Assembly: GCA_035623255.1 (NCBI GenBank)
Contig: DASPTU010000010.1
Location: 4,772 to 68,771, forward strand
Direction: 5' to 3'
Source: JAFAGX01 sp035623255
Lineage (GTDB): Bacteria; Acidobacteriota; Terriglobia; Terriglobales; Acidobacteriaceae
DNA length: 64,000 nucleotides
Shown here: positions 55,344 through 62,530 of the stretch, in pieces
Position numbering within the stretch: the first letter of the stretch is position 1
How the letters are laid out: every line of letters starts with the position of its first letter
Position numbers and translations under genes: made by a program
Notes under the pieces: generated by a model
Databases searched by the model: none
Told to the model about the DNA's origin: nothing
The model's input: the letters and a program-made list of their open reading frames with translations, nothing else

Positions 55344-55584
55344 AAGCTAGTTCATCGCGCTAGAATTCAGAACCCAGGACGGGCGCGTTTCAATATGTGG
55401 ACAATCGGAAGAAAGAAGAACGTGTCTTGGGTATCTGAGACTACACGGGTCTTGTAAGGTAAGGATGAGACGCTGGTTTAAGGTTTTCGGGCATCGAAGC
55501 AGCGGATAAGCGTTCGATTGTGACAGAAGGATCGAATCTGACCGTCACAAGAGACTTCCCCTGTCGAGGAGTGCCGGGCCAATA

Positions 55585-56253
55585 TTAACGGTTGGCCGCC
55601 GTTTCAGGTTTTAGGTTCGAGTGTTTCTTGGCTTCGGCTATCAGATCCAAGACTTTCTGTTTATTCTCGTAATTGGGGTTAGTTTCCAAGAGTTTCTGCC
55701 AGGCTGCAACCGCGCCATTGATATCCATTTTGCCTTGCCATTTCACTACGCCAAGGTTGAAAAGCGTGTTGGCCTTGGTGGGGTCGTAGGACAAAGCCTT
55801 GTTGAATTCAGAGATCGCCGCATCCGCATCGCCGGTGTACCAGATCGCGGTGGCGAAGTCCGTCCGCACACCCACATTCGCCGGCTGTAGATCCAGTGCC
55901 CGTCGGTAATAATCAATCGCCGTTGGATATTGCTGCGTGTCGTAATAGATGTTTCCAATTTTCGCCAATAGCTCGGCATTGCTTGGTTCGGATCTCAGTT
56001 GTTCGAGCAGAGGCGCCGCTTGTGTCTCCGCCATCATTTTCATCTGCTGTGGAGATGGCTGTTCGCCCGTGTTCACGTTCGACATGCCGGGCACGCTCGT
56101 TGCCGCTTGAACTCCAGGCGAAGCAACTGGAGATTGTGAACCGCGCAAGAACCAGCCTGCTGCAATGCCGACCAAAAGACAAATGACAATCAAGCTGTAG
56201 GCTTGGCTGTTTGTCCAAGTTGATGCGCTACGCCCGTTCTTACTCTGAGACAT
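55585..56253 (-). CDS. Membrane-anchored TPR protein (paralogue 1)
   Basis: From ATG 56253 the 222 residues have one N-terminal membrane span (AYSLIVICLLVGIAAGWFLRG), a Pro/Ser linker and three TPR units (IGNIYYDTQQYPTAIDYYRRALDLQP; FATAIWYTGDADAAISEFNKAL; LFNLGVVKWQGKMDINGAVAAWQKLL). The layout matches the TPR part of CcmI/NrfG-type apocytochrome chaperones. It is four bases downstream of a closely similar gene, a tandem duplication. A job in presenting apocytochromes to the ResB-CcsA synthase is a reasonable inference. Confidence 0.82.
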   Translation of the reverse strand: MSQSKNGRSASTWTNSQAYSLIVICLLVGIAAGWFLRGSQSPVASPGVQAATSVPGMSNVNTGEQPSPQQMKMMAETQAAPLLEQLRSEPSNAELLAKIGNIYYDTQQYPTAIDYYRRALDLQPANVGVRTDFATAIWYTGDADAAISEFNKALSYDPTKANTLFNLGVVKWQGKMDINGAVAAWQKLLETNPNYENKQKVLDLIAEAKKHSNLKPETAANR

Positions 56254-56257
56254 TTCC

Positions 56258-56905
56258 TTACTCCTTAAGTTGGTTGGATTCCGCAGCCGCACCGTTCTGG
56301 CTGACATCGGCGATTAGTTTCTGAACCTGTTTTTTTTTTGCATCCTCGAGAGTAGGGTTCAGCTTGAGTAGTTGCTTCCACGCGGCCACCGCGCCCTGGC
56401 TATCCTGTTTCGCTTGCCACTTGATAATGCCGAGATTAAACAGAGCATTGGGATTCTTGGGATCATCTTTCAAAGATAGGTTTAGTTGCTTCAGCGCCCC
56501 ATCGACATCGCCTGTGTAATATAGGCAGGACGCTGTTTCGTTGCGCACGATCACGTTCTTCGGATCGACAATTAGGGATCGCTGGTAATAATCTGCCGCC
56601 TCCTTGAACTGGTGTGTCGATTCGTAGATTCTACCGACCCGGGCTAGGAGAGCGCCATTCTTGGGGTCGGCTTTCAGCTTAACCAGCAGGGGTTCGGCCT
56701 GTTTATCGGCCATTTGTTTCATCTGATCGAGTGTTGGCATGTGAGGGCCCGCATCGCGCCCACTCGGGATTGCTGTCACTGACACTGCGGGATGAGGCGA
56801 TCCTGATCCGCGAAACAGATACCCCAGCGTTACTCCTAATACAAGGCAAATTGCCGCGCTGACGTATACCTGCGGAGCCGTCCACGTTGAGGTTCTTTCA
56901 GTCAT
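56258..56905 (-). CDS. Membrane-anchored TPR protein (paralogue 2)
   Basis: The 215 residues repeat the layout of the neighbour: one span (VYVSAAICLVLGVTLGYLFRGSG), a linker, and three TPR units (VGRIYESTHQFKEAADYYQRSLIVDP; TASCLYYTGDVDGALKQLNLSL; LFNLGIIKWQAKQDSQGAVAAWKQLLKLNP). The proteins are clearly paralogous. It heads the two-gene transcript and has a perfect CRP/FNR palindrome 92 bases upstream of the ATG. A run of eight or nine A (on the coding strand, near 56330) encodes KKK and could be slippery. Confidence 0.82.
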   Translation of the reverse strand: MTERTSTWTAPQVYVSAAICLVLGVTLGYLFRGSGSPHPAVSVTAIPSGRDAGPHMPTLDQMKQMADKQAEPLLVKLKADPKNGALLARVGRIYESTHQFKEAADYYQRSLIVDPKNVIVRNETASCLYYTGDVDGALKQLNLSLKDDPKNPNALFNLGIIKWQAKQDSQGAVAAWKQLLKLNPTLEDAKKKQVQKLIADVSQNGAAAESNQLKE

Positions 56906-56996
56906 TGCCTTGGCCTTTAACGGTAATCGGAGCGATGGGGAAACTCACGTGACCACATACCACTACTCCATGTAACCGCAGCGATGTCGCAGTCGA

Positions 56997-57012
56997 TGTG
57001 ATGTAAGTCACA
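56997..57012. promoter_or_regulatory. Perfect CRP/FNR-type palindrome between TPR and methyltransferase-fold genes
   Basis: TGTGA-TGTAAG-TCACA, extended by GA and TC to a 20-base inverted repeat. It is 92 bases before the TPR gene (minus strand) and 105 bases before the ATG of the plus-strand gene at 57117. It is the same motif as at 44942, so genes on both flanks of the cytochrome block may share a regulator. Confidence 0.65.
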
Positions 57013-57116
57013 TCAGCCCGTGACTGAGCACACGGGGCTGCCAGAGACTCTTCTCTAATCTTCAAGGTTAGCCCTGGTCGATGTTTTCGCGTCTTCAACG
57101 ACATTCTGGTGTAAAC

Positions 57117-58499
57117 ATGATCAGAAATAGAAATTGGTTATCAGTAATTTTGGTTCTCGCGTTTTGCTGGACGTGTGCCGCGCAGTCCGGAGCAAGAGTA
57201 GAGTTTATGTCACTGGAAGCGGCGCACGATGTCCTGGCCGGTATGCACGACCTGTTACCAGACGATCTGAGATCAGTTGGAGCTCTGGATGAGGCGAACT
57301 GGTCGGTGTGGATACAAAATCGAGATCGCGAAATTCGCAACCGGTTGGACCGCGGAACGGAAGACACGCTTACGAATCTGCTGCGTTTCGGCGTTACCTT
57401 TACCAAGGAATACCGAATTGATGACGAATACCTTGTTCATTATCGTGAGAGTTCACTTGTAAACGCATTTGCGAACAGAAGGGCCGACGACCTGATCCGA
57501 GCGTTTAACGCGCCGAATCCTTCCGAAGGCGTGGCAGACATGCGCGCATTTGTCGAAAAGAAAGGATTCTCGTTGAAGACTGCGCAAGAACGGGCTCGCC
57601 TCAAAAAGTACCTCCTCGCAAATCTAGCTCGGATGAGGGATGATTTTCTGAAATATCGCTCTCAACCAAAGGATGAGAAAAGATTCCAACTGTTTCAAGA
57701 TCGCGGCATCTCTCTCGATACGAACCTGTGGCCTGACTACCAGATTGAGGTCACCTTGCGAAGCATGATGGAGAAAGGATTACTCAAGCCCGGCAGTGTT
57801 CGGCGGGTCGCAGTTATCGGGCCGGGACTGGACTTTGCAAACAAAGAGGCGGGGAGCGATTTCTATCCGCCGCAAACAATTCAGCCCTTTGCCGTGTTGG
57901 ATTCGCTTCTTAGGCTTGGTCTCGCAAATCCGGCTAGTGTTGAGGTCCATACGCTTGATATCAGCCCGGATGTGAATTTGCACATTGAGCGCTGGCGGGC
58001 GAAGGCGGCGCACGGTGACGACTATGTGGTACAACTACCCTGGAATACAGAGCGGCCATTGAGCGACGAGTACCGCGCCAAATTCATCGCATATTGGCAG
58101 ACGCTCGGCAGCGAAATTGGGGAACCAGTCACACCGATTACCGTGCCTCCGCTAGCCAGCGCAACCAAGACTCGAGCCGTAAAGATCCGGCCAGAAATTG
58201 TCCAGAAAATTAGCCCTGTGGACCTGAACGTCGTATATCAGCAACTCGATCTTGAACCCGACTCCGATTTCGACATAGTGATCGGTACCAATATTTTTCT
58301 TTATTACGGCGCCTTTGAGCAGAGCCTTGCCCGCAGAAATATCTCGCTGATGTTGAAACCTGGTGGGTACTTGCTCTCTAATGACAGGTTGCCAGAAACA
58401 GTCCCGTCCCGTCTTAGTGATGTGCTGCAGACAACAACTACGATGTCAGTGGATCCGCTCGTGAGTGACCTGATGATCTGCTATCGTCGCTTGAATTAG
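57117..58499 (+). CDS. Exported protein with a methyltransferase fold
   Basis: From ATG 57117 the 460-residue product has a signal peptide (WLSVILVLAFCWTCAAQS) and a C-terminal half with class I methyltransferase marks: VAVIGPGLDF (motif I), VHTLDIS (acidic strand-2 end), FDIVIGTNIFLYYG (motif IV) and LMLKPGGYLLSND (post-IV). The N-terminal 190 residues are helical and unrecognised. An S-adenosylmethionine enzyme outside the cytoplasm would be strange since the cofactor is not normally there, so this may be a degenerate fold with a binding role, or the hydrophobic start may be a membrane anchor with a cytoplasmic body. A start at 57081 would bury the hydrophobic segment. It shares the divergent control region with the TPR genes. 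Confidence 0.7.
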   Translation: MIRNRNWLSVILVLAFCWTCAAQSGARVEFMSLEAAHDVLAGMHDLLPDDLRSVGALDEANWSVWIQNRDREIRNRLDRGTEDTLTNLLRFGVTFTKEYRIDDEYLVHYRESSLVNAFANRRADDLIRAFNAPNPSEGVADMRAFVEKKGFSLKTAQERARLKKYLLANLARMRDDFLKYRSQPKDEKRFQLFQDRGISLDTNLWPDYQIEVTLRSMMEKGLLKPGSVRRVAVIGPGLDFANKEAGSDFYPPQTIQPFAVLDSLLRLGLANPASVEVHTLDISPDVNLHIERWRAKAAHGDDYVVQLPWNTERPLSDEYRAKFIAYWQTLGSEIGEPVTPITVPPLASATKTRAVKIRPEIVQKISPVDLNVVYQQLDLEPDSDFDIVIGTNIFLYYGAFEQSLARRNISLMLKPGGYLLSNDRLPETVPSRLSDVLQTTTTMSVDPLVSDLMICYRRLN

Positions 58500-58547
58500 A
58501 GTCATTACGGACAGCGGCAGTCTCGCACTGCAAGAAATCCTCTCTCT

Positions 58548-58636
58548 CCCGGCGGACGGGTTGCAGAGTGCTTCGCCACAGGATGTTGGGGAAAGCCAGT
58601 GGTAGGACGTGCGCAAGCCTGCGGTTTGCTCCATCT
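58548..58636. repeat. Dispersed 89-bp repeat, copy A
   Basis: This segment matches 61506-61594 in the same orientation over its whole length, about three quarters identical by eye with one small gap on each side. Conserved blocks are CCCGGCG, GCAGAG, GCTTCGCCA, GGGAAA, GTGC-CAAG and CGGTTTG. It lies in the 245-base gap before the third NHL gene. It is not part of the IS ends. It may be a dispersed element or a structured RNA. Confidence 0.55.
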
Positions 58637-58744
58637 CGCCGACTGTTTATGAAGTCACGTGGCGTCCAGCACGCGCACTATCTGCCCCCCCAGCCGGTTA
58701 GCCCATTTCCCATACTTTGAAGCATCACAAAGAGGACATTTATC

Positions 58745-59773
58745 ATGGATAGGATGTCGATTCTCATCTACCTGATCGCAATATTGCTGGGTCCCACTGC
58801 TCCACCTGCTGCCCGAAACCCCGCACCAGCTGGCACTGAGAAGGAGGGCCGCTTAACTTTCATTCGCGAGTTTTCGTCGGCCGAGGATGTTAAAGGAATT
58901 TCACATCCCATCCTGAACAAAACGATCGATATCATCGCCGGCCCCAAGGACCCCTCGGCGCAGCCCCCCAGCATGTTGCAGCAGCCGTATGCTATTACAA
59001 CTGATTCGAACCACCGCATTTTTGTTACGGATATCACTGCAGGAGTAGTGCACGTTTTCGACTTCGGCAACCACAAATACTGGCTTCTTGGCACCGGCAA
59101 TCACCTCCGCGCCCCGTTAGGCATCGCCAGCGATCGAGAGGGCAATATCTATGTAAGCGACGCCGTCTTACACGAAGTCTTCATGTACGACTCCAAGGGC
59201 AAGTTCATCCACTACTTAAAAAAGCCTCGTGGAGAAGAGTCTTACTTCGACGGTCCTCGAGGCATCGCAGTCAATCCTGTCACAGGGCATATTTACGTCT
59301 GTGACACACCTCGCCACATGGTTATCGTTCTTGATAAGAAAGGTCATGTGATTGCCAGTCTTGGTAACCGTGGCGGCGGAACTGGACCGGGGAATTTTAA
59401 CCATCACACTCAGGTCGTCGCTAACTCGGGTGAAATTCTAGTTCTGGATTCAGGCAATTCCCGGCTCCAAATTTTAAATCAGCAAGGACATTTTCAAAGA
59501 GAGATCCACGCAAATGTTGGTCATGGAGCCGGACTTGCTGTGGATGGCGCAGGGAATATTTACTTAACCGATCCAGAGCTCAACAACTTCCAGGTCTTTC
59601 CCCGAGATGCTCAGCCGGGTTACATCTTCGGAGAGACCGGGACAGGCACAGGACAGTTCAACAGATTATCGGGTGCCTGGGTAGATTCAGGGCATTGCCT
59701 TTACCTTGTGGATTCAAACAACAAACGCGTGCAGGTATTTCAAATTGCTGGATTGCGTGCGGGAGCTTGCTAG
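58745..59773 (+). CDS. Exported NHL-repeat beta-propeller protein (third)
   Basis: The 342-residue product has an N-terminal hydrophobic signal (ILIYLIAILLGPTAPPAA) and about six NHL blades (PYAITTDSNHRIFVTDITAG, PLGIASDREGNIYVSDAV, PRGIAVNPVTGHIYVCDTPRHMVIVLD, GAGLAVDGAGNIYLTDPE). It is closest to the second NHL protein: both have a RExFSxxxxV segment followed by a DIIAG/DVVAG block before the propeller. AAGAGGA precedes the ATG. It stands alone, downstream of a repeat and upstream of the IS, and may be a detached member of the cytochrome cluster. Confidence 0.88.
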   Translation: MDRMSILIYLIAILLGPTAPPAARNPAPAGTEKEGRLTFIREFSSAEDVKGISHPILNKTIDIIAGPKDPSAQPPSMLQQPYAITTDSNHRIFVTDITAGVVHVFDFGNHKYWLLGTGNHLRAPLGIASDREGNIYVSDAVLHEVFMYDSKGKFIHYLKKPRGEESYFDGPRGIAVNPVTGHIYVCDTPRHMVIVLDKKGHVIASLGNRGGGTGPGNFNHHTQVVANSGEILVLDSGNSRLQILNQQGHFQREIHANVGHGAGLAVDGAGNIYLTDPELNNFQVFPRDAQPGYIFGETGTGTGQFNRLSGAWVDSGHCLYLVDSNNKRVQVFQIAGLRAGAC

Positions 59774-59819
59774 TTCTGATTGGGCACCCACGCTTGGGTC
59801 GAGCATCACAACAAATGAT

Positions 59820-59842
59820 GATCTAGCAGGTTGCGGAAAAAC
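59820..59842 (+). repeat. Left terminal inverted repeat of the IS5-like element
   Basis: GATCTAGCAGGTTGCGGAAA and three more bases are the exact reverse complement of 61412-61434. CTAG at 59823-59826 is probably target sequence, since IS5-group elements duplicate YTAR; the element proper would then begin with CAGG at 59827. Confidence 0.85.
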
Positions 59843-59957
59843 GAGCAGCATCAGTTAGTTCACTCCAGGTAGTGCGATTTATTGATTCAAGAAGCTGGCC
59901 GCACCCGCTGGCAACCGGAGATTTCCTTTCGACCAGCGCACAGCAGCCTGGCTCGCC

Positions 59958-60560
59958 TTAGGTCGCTTGAATCGTCAGATTTCGCATGCGCACCAAGTTG
60001 TAGGCAGCTGCTGCAAACGTGAAGATCCACCCTACCCTGAAGATTCCACGGTGCCGGACCTTCCGCAACAGCGCGATGGTTTTGAGCCACCCGAAACACT
60101 CTTCAATGCGCTTCCTCTTCTTCTGACTGATGGCATATCCGGCGTGCTGGGTCGTGCGGCCATCAACTGTGCTTCCACCGGCGCGCTCCAAGTTCTGGGC
60201 AACGTGCGGCGTGACTTTTAAGTGTCGACATTCGGCCACGAAATCGGCTGTATCATATGCTTTGTCGCTTCCCACCGTCACCCGTTTCGTTCCCGGAATT
60301 TGTTCAAGCATCACCAGCGCGGCATCTCGCTCGGCTGTCCCGTTGGCCTGGAATACCTCGGTATTCACAATCAGACCGTTGCGGTTCTCGATCAGAAGGT
60401 TCCCGTTATAACTCAACTTTGCTTCTTTGCCCTTGCCTTTGCGTGCCAACTTCGCGTCTGGGTCTGTCTTCGACTCGTGCGTCTGGTTTGACCGCTTCTC
60501 GCCATGGAAGTCCACTGTTGCATTGCCTGGATCATCCGGCGGAAACCGATGCTTTGCCAT
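59958..60560 (-). CDS. IS5-family transposase, C-terminal part
   Basis: The 200 residues carry the middle and end of a DDE transposase: VDFHGEKRSNQTHES, the second catalytic Asp in VGSDKAYDTADFV, and the Glu in RKRIEECFGWLKT, then VGWIFTFAAAAYNLVRM. The first Asp is in the other frame. It overlaps that frame by 29 bases, offset by +1 (or -2), so either a one-base indel broke the gene or a frameshift joins the two. Most IS5 members of this kind encode one uninterrupted protein, which favours a broken gene. Confidence 0.85.
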   Translation of the reverse strand: MAKHRFPPDDPGNATVDFHGEKRSNQTHESKTDPDAKLARKGKGKEAKLSYNGNLLIENRNGLIVNTEVFQANGTAERDAALVMLEQIPGTKRVTVGSDKAYDTADFVAECRHLKVTPHVAQNLERAGGSTVDGRTTQHAGYAISQKKRKRIEECFGWLKTIALLRKVRHRGIFRVGWIFTFAAAAYNLVRMRNLTIQAT

Positions 60561-61047
60561 CCTTCCGCCGAAAACTCTTCAGGCTAGCCCAAGCCTCCAA
60601 AAGTGTCCCATCCACTGTGAAGTGCTCATCTGAGAGCAGATTCCGCTCGCGTGCCTGCTTGAGCACGGCTTGGAAAAAGGCTTCCGCGATCTCCCCTTCC
60701 AGCAGACGCTCGCGGTTCTTGGTGAACACGGTGACATCCCAGATGGCGTCATCCATGTTCAGCCCGACAAACCAACGGAACAGGAGGTTATAGTCGAGCT
60801 GCTCCATGAGCATCCTTTCGCTACGCACCGAGAAGAGCGCTTGCAGCAAAAGCGCTCGCAACAACTTCTCTGGGGCAATCGAGGGCCGTCCGGTTTTCGC
60901 ATACAACTTATTGAAGCGCGGCTGCAGCCGTTGCAGCGCATGGTCGGTCATTGCACGTAGCGGTCGCAGCGGATGATTTTCCGGAACTCGTTGCTCAGGG
61001 CTGATGTAACTGAAAACTTCCAGCTGTTGCTCATCTTTTCCACGCAT
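60532..61047 (-). CDS. IS5-family transposase, N-terminal part
   Basis: The 171 residues hold the DUF772-type N-terminal domain (GRPSIAPEKLLRALLLQ, RMLMEQLDYNLLFRWFVGLNMDD, WDVTVFTKNRERLL) and the first catalytic Asp (HFTVDGTLLEAW). The frame ends shortly after FRRKDGKAS; the continuation is in the next frame. Its ATG lies only eight bases from a partial terminal-repeat copy, leaving little room for a normal promoter. Confidence 0.85.
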   Translation of the reverse strand: MRGKDEQQLEVFSYISPEQRVPENHPLRPLRAMTDHALQRLQPRFNKLYAKTGRPSIAPEKLLRALLLQALFSVRSERMLMEQLDYNLLFRWFVGLNMDDAIWDVTVFTKNRERLLEGEIAEAFFQAVLKQARERNLLSDEHFTVDGTLLEAWASLKSFRRKDGKASVSAG

Positions 61048-61054
61048 GAGTTCT

Positions 61055-61079
61055 TCTTAGCAGGTTGCGCTGTGGAAAC
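61055..61079 (+). repeat. Partial internal copy of the IS terminal repeat
   Basis: TTAGCAGGTTGCG, then CTGTGGAAAC, matches the left terminal repeat with a disturbed second half, and has the same orientation as the left end. With the right end at 61412-61434 it forms an inverted pair around the passenger gene. TTAG also fits the YTAR target pattern. Confidence 0.6.
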
Positions 61080-61106
61080 AAGAGAGTTTTCTGGTACTCT
61101 GCTCCC

Positions 61107-61358
61107 GTGGCAAACGTAAGCCCAAATGACGCGCCAGCAGCACTCGTTATGGGTGCCGGGTTCTTGGCATTCGGATTGACCATGATTCTCCGGCCCAGTT
61201 ACGTTAGGGCAAATTTGGATCGTTTTGCCGACAGCTGGAAGCAGGGTAGCTGGCATCCGTACAAGATGCCTGATTGGGGATTGCGTCTCGCGGGGATGAT
61301 CGGAATCGCGGGGGCTACGCTCTTCTTTTACATCGCTTATCTCGCCCTACATCAATAG
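61107..61358 (+). CDS. Small two-span membrane protein inside the IS
   Basis: From GTG 61107 the 83 residues include two hydrophobic segments (AALVMGAGFLAFGLTMIL and LAGMIGIAGATLFFYIAYLAL) separated by a conserved-looking loop with NLDRFADSW and WHPYKMPDWGLR. It reads like a real small membrane protein of this kind of genome rather than transposase debris. The frame is open from 61065. There is no clear ribosome-binding site. Function unknown; it may be a passenger carried by the element. Confidence 0.55.
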   Translation: MANVSPNDAPAALVMGAGFLAFGLTMILRPSYVRANLDRFADSWKQGSWHPYKMPDWGLRLAGMIGIAGATLFFYIAYLALHQ

Positions 61359-61411
61359 TCGAGCCCATCCCTATTCGGCGTCCCGTCGTAGGCCATGCTG
61401 CTAGAATCAGA

Positions 61412-61434
61412 GTTTTTCCGCAACCTGCTAGATC
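61412..61434 (-). repeat. Right terminal inverted repeat of the IS5-like element
   Basis: Exact reverse complement of the left repeat at 59820-59842 over 23 bases, including CTAG at 61428-61431 as the probable target duplicate. Confidence 0.85.
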
Positions 61435-61505
61435 ACTGCCGGGAGTTCGCAAATAAGGAAACTAAGAGTGTGCCGGATGCTTAAGCATCCCATTTCCCTG
61501 ACTCC

Positions 61506-61594
61506 CCCGGCGCACGGCTGCAGAGCGCTTCGCCAGAGAGTGGGAGGGAAACCCACCGGTTAGGATGTGCTCAAGTATCCGGTTTGTTCTATCT
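61506..61594. repeat. Dispersed 89-bp repeat, copy B
   Basis: Partner of the segment at 58548-58636. This copy shows potential hairpins, such as GGAT-GTGCTCAAGT-ATCC at 61563-61580 and GTGGGAGGGAAACCCAC at 61539-61555, and a perfect GGATGCTTAAGCATCC palindrome lies just before it at 61475-61490. It overlaps the last codons of the HNH gene by six bases. Confidence 0.55.
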
Positions 61595-61825
61595 AGTCCC
61601 CTGTCCATGAACCAAAGCATGGCATCCTATACAAAGCGTGATCAGGTTTTCTGGAGAATCTTCTCCCGAGTGGCTGCGAAACTGTTTGTGATGCACTACA
61701 AGATTGGACATTGCACCGCAAGCTTGGCATTTCCATCCATCCCGTCGGAGCACTTTATCGCGAAGGTGCGCGTATGACTCGGGATCAAACCGCACCGGGG
61801 TACGTTTGCCTCGCAGTCCCTTCAT
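61589..61825 (-). CDS. Small HNH endonuclease
   Basis: The 78 residues form a compact HNH nuclease: basic N-terminus, CQACG, LVVHHKQFRSHSGED with the HH pair, SPENLITLCIGCHALVH with the Asn and last His. All metal-site residues of the beta-beta-alpha fold are present. Its ATG overlaps the stop of the upstream gene (ATGA), placing it last in a tight minus-strand operon of phage-like genes. Many small HNH proteins of this form are carried by phages or act in DNA packaging or restriction. Confidence 0.88.
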   Translation of the reverse strand: MKGLRGKRTPVRFDPESYAHLRDKVLRRDGWKCQACGAMSNLVVHHKQFRSHSGEDSPENLITLCIGCHALVHGQGTR

Positions 61826-62520
61826 GATTCCTGCGCGGAGAAGTGGTCCAGGAACTTTTTCCGTTCTTCCCCCGGAAGAAATTTGAAGAATCGCGCGACC
61901 GATTGCAGCAGCACACGCGCGTTGCCGTTTTCCAGATTTGCGCCAGCTAGGAAATCGGCACAGATCATTTCCAAACAGTATCCCCGCGATCTGTCGGTTC
62001 CTAACATCAACCCTGCTGTTTCGATCGCCTGTTCAACCACTGGAATCTGGCTGCTGTAAAGCTTGAAGTAGATAATTTCCCACGGCTCTGTTATTTTTCC
62101 CGTCAGCTCGCGCTCGACTTCCTGCTTAAACTCCTTCTTGGGTAATTCTCTGGCTTTGTGCAACCAGGTTGCACAATCGAAGCCCTGTCGGTCCCTTCTG
62201 GCGATTTTGGCCAACTCGATCCCCTTGCTCCAGCCTACCTGCTTCAGTTCCTTTCTTGCCTGTGGTGGCAGGTGCTCGTGAATGGACATCAGGTAGTAAG
62301 CCTTTCTCCTGGATTCCTGGAATCTCCTCTCGAGAAAATCATCAAAGGAAGCCAGGTTTTCCACCCGCCAGTACTGTCCTGCCCGTACTTCACACAGATA
62401 ACGTCCTAATTCCACGAACTTGGTATCCCGCTCCATCTCCCTCTGCTTTTCCCAGGCCAGGATTTCGTCAATCTTGCCCAGCACAAACAAAGCTCGTCGA
62501 CGATTGAACCTGGGCAACAC
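61822..62520 (-). CDS. Unrecognised protein in a phage-like operon
   Basis: The 232-residue product is read from GTG 62520, ten bases after the nuclease stop; the frame continues upstream inside that gene but without meaning. It is charged and helical. A segment of about 60 residues (YLCEVRAGQYWRVENLASFDDFLE, then RRKAYYLMSIHEHLP and LKQVGWSKGIELAKIAR) resembles helix-turn-helix-like regions found in plasmid and phage proteins, including the N-terminal halves of some HNH proteins, so DNA binding is possible. It is coupled by ATGA overlap to the HNH gene, which suggests they work together. Confidence 0.65.
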   Translation of the reverse strand: MLPRFNRRRALFVLGKIDEILAWEKQREMERDTKFVELGRYLCEVRAGQYWRVENLASFDDFLERRFQESRRKAYYLMSIHEHLPPQARKELKQVGWSKGIELAKIARRDRQGFDCATWLHKARELPKKEFKQEVERELTGKITEPWEIIYFKLYSSQIPVVEQAIETAGLMLGTDRSRGYCLEMICADFLAGANLENGNARVLLQSVARFFKFLPGEERKKFLDHFSAQES

Positions 62521-62530
62521 TGGCGGTTCT

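Larger units (their letters stand above)
59827..61427 (-). mobile_element. IS5-like insertion sequence with a passenger gene
   Basis: The 1601-base element is bounded by perfect inverted repeats (CAGGTTGCGGAAAAAC inward) and flanked by CTAG on both sides, a fitting four-base target duplication. It holds a transposase split into two minus-strand frames (59958-61047) and, between the transposase start and the right end, about 360 bases carrying a plus-strand gene of 83 codons. A partial copy of the terminal repeat in the opposite sense of the right end lies at 61055-61079, so the right-hand part may itself be a small nested element. Confidence 0.85.

Noticed and set aside
55510..55560. TTGTGAC and GTCACAA form an inverted repeat between convergent genes, possibly a terminator or CRP site.
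   Set aside because: The arms are about 20 bases apart, too far for a CRP site, and there is no T-tract.
58548..58636. Cobalamin or GEMM riboswitch suggested by GGGGAAAGCCAGTGG and GCGCAAGCC.
   Set aside because: The order and spacing of conserved blocks do not match either class; kept only as a repeat.
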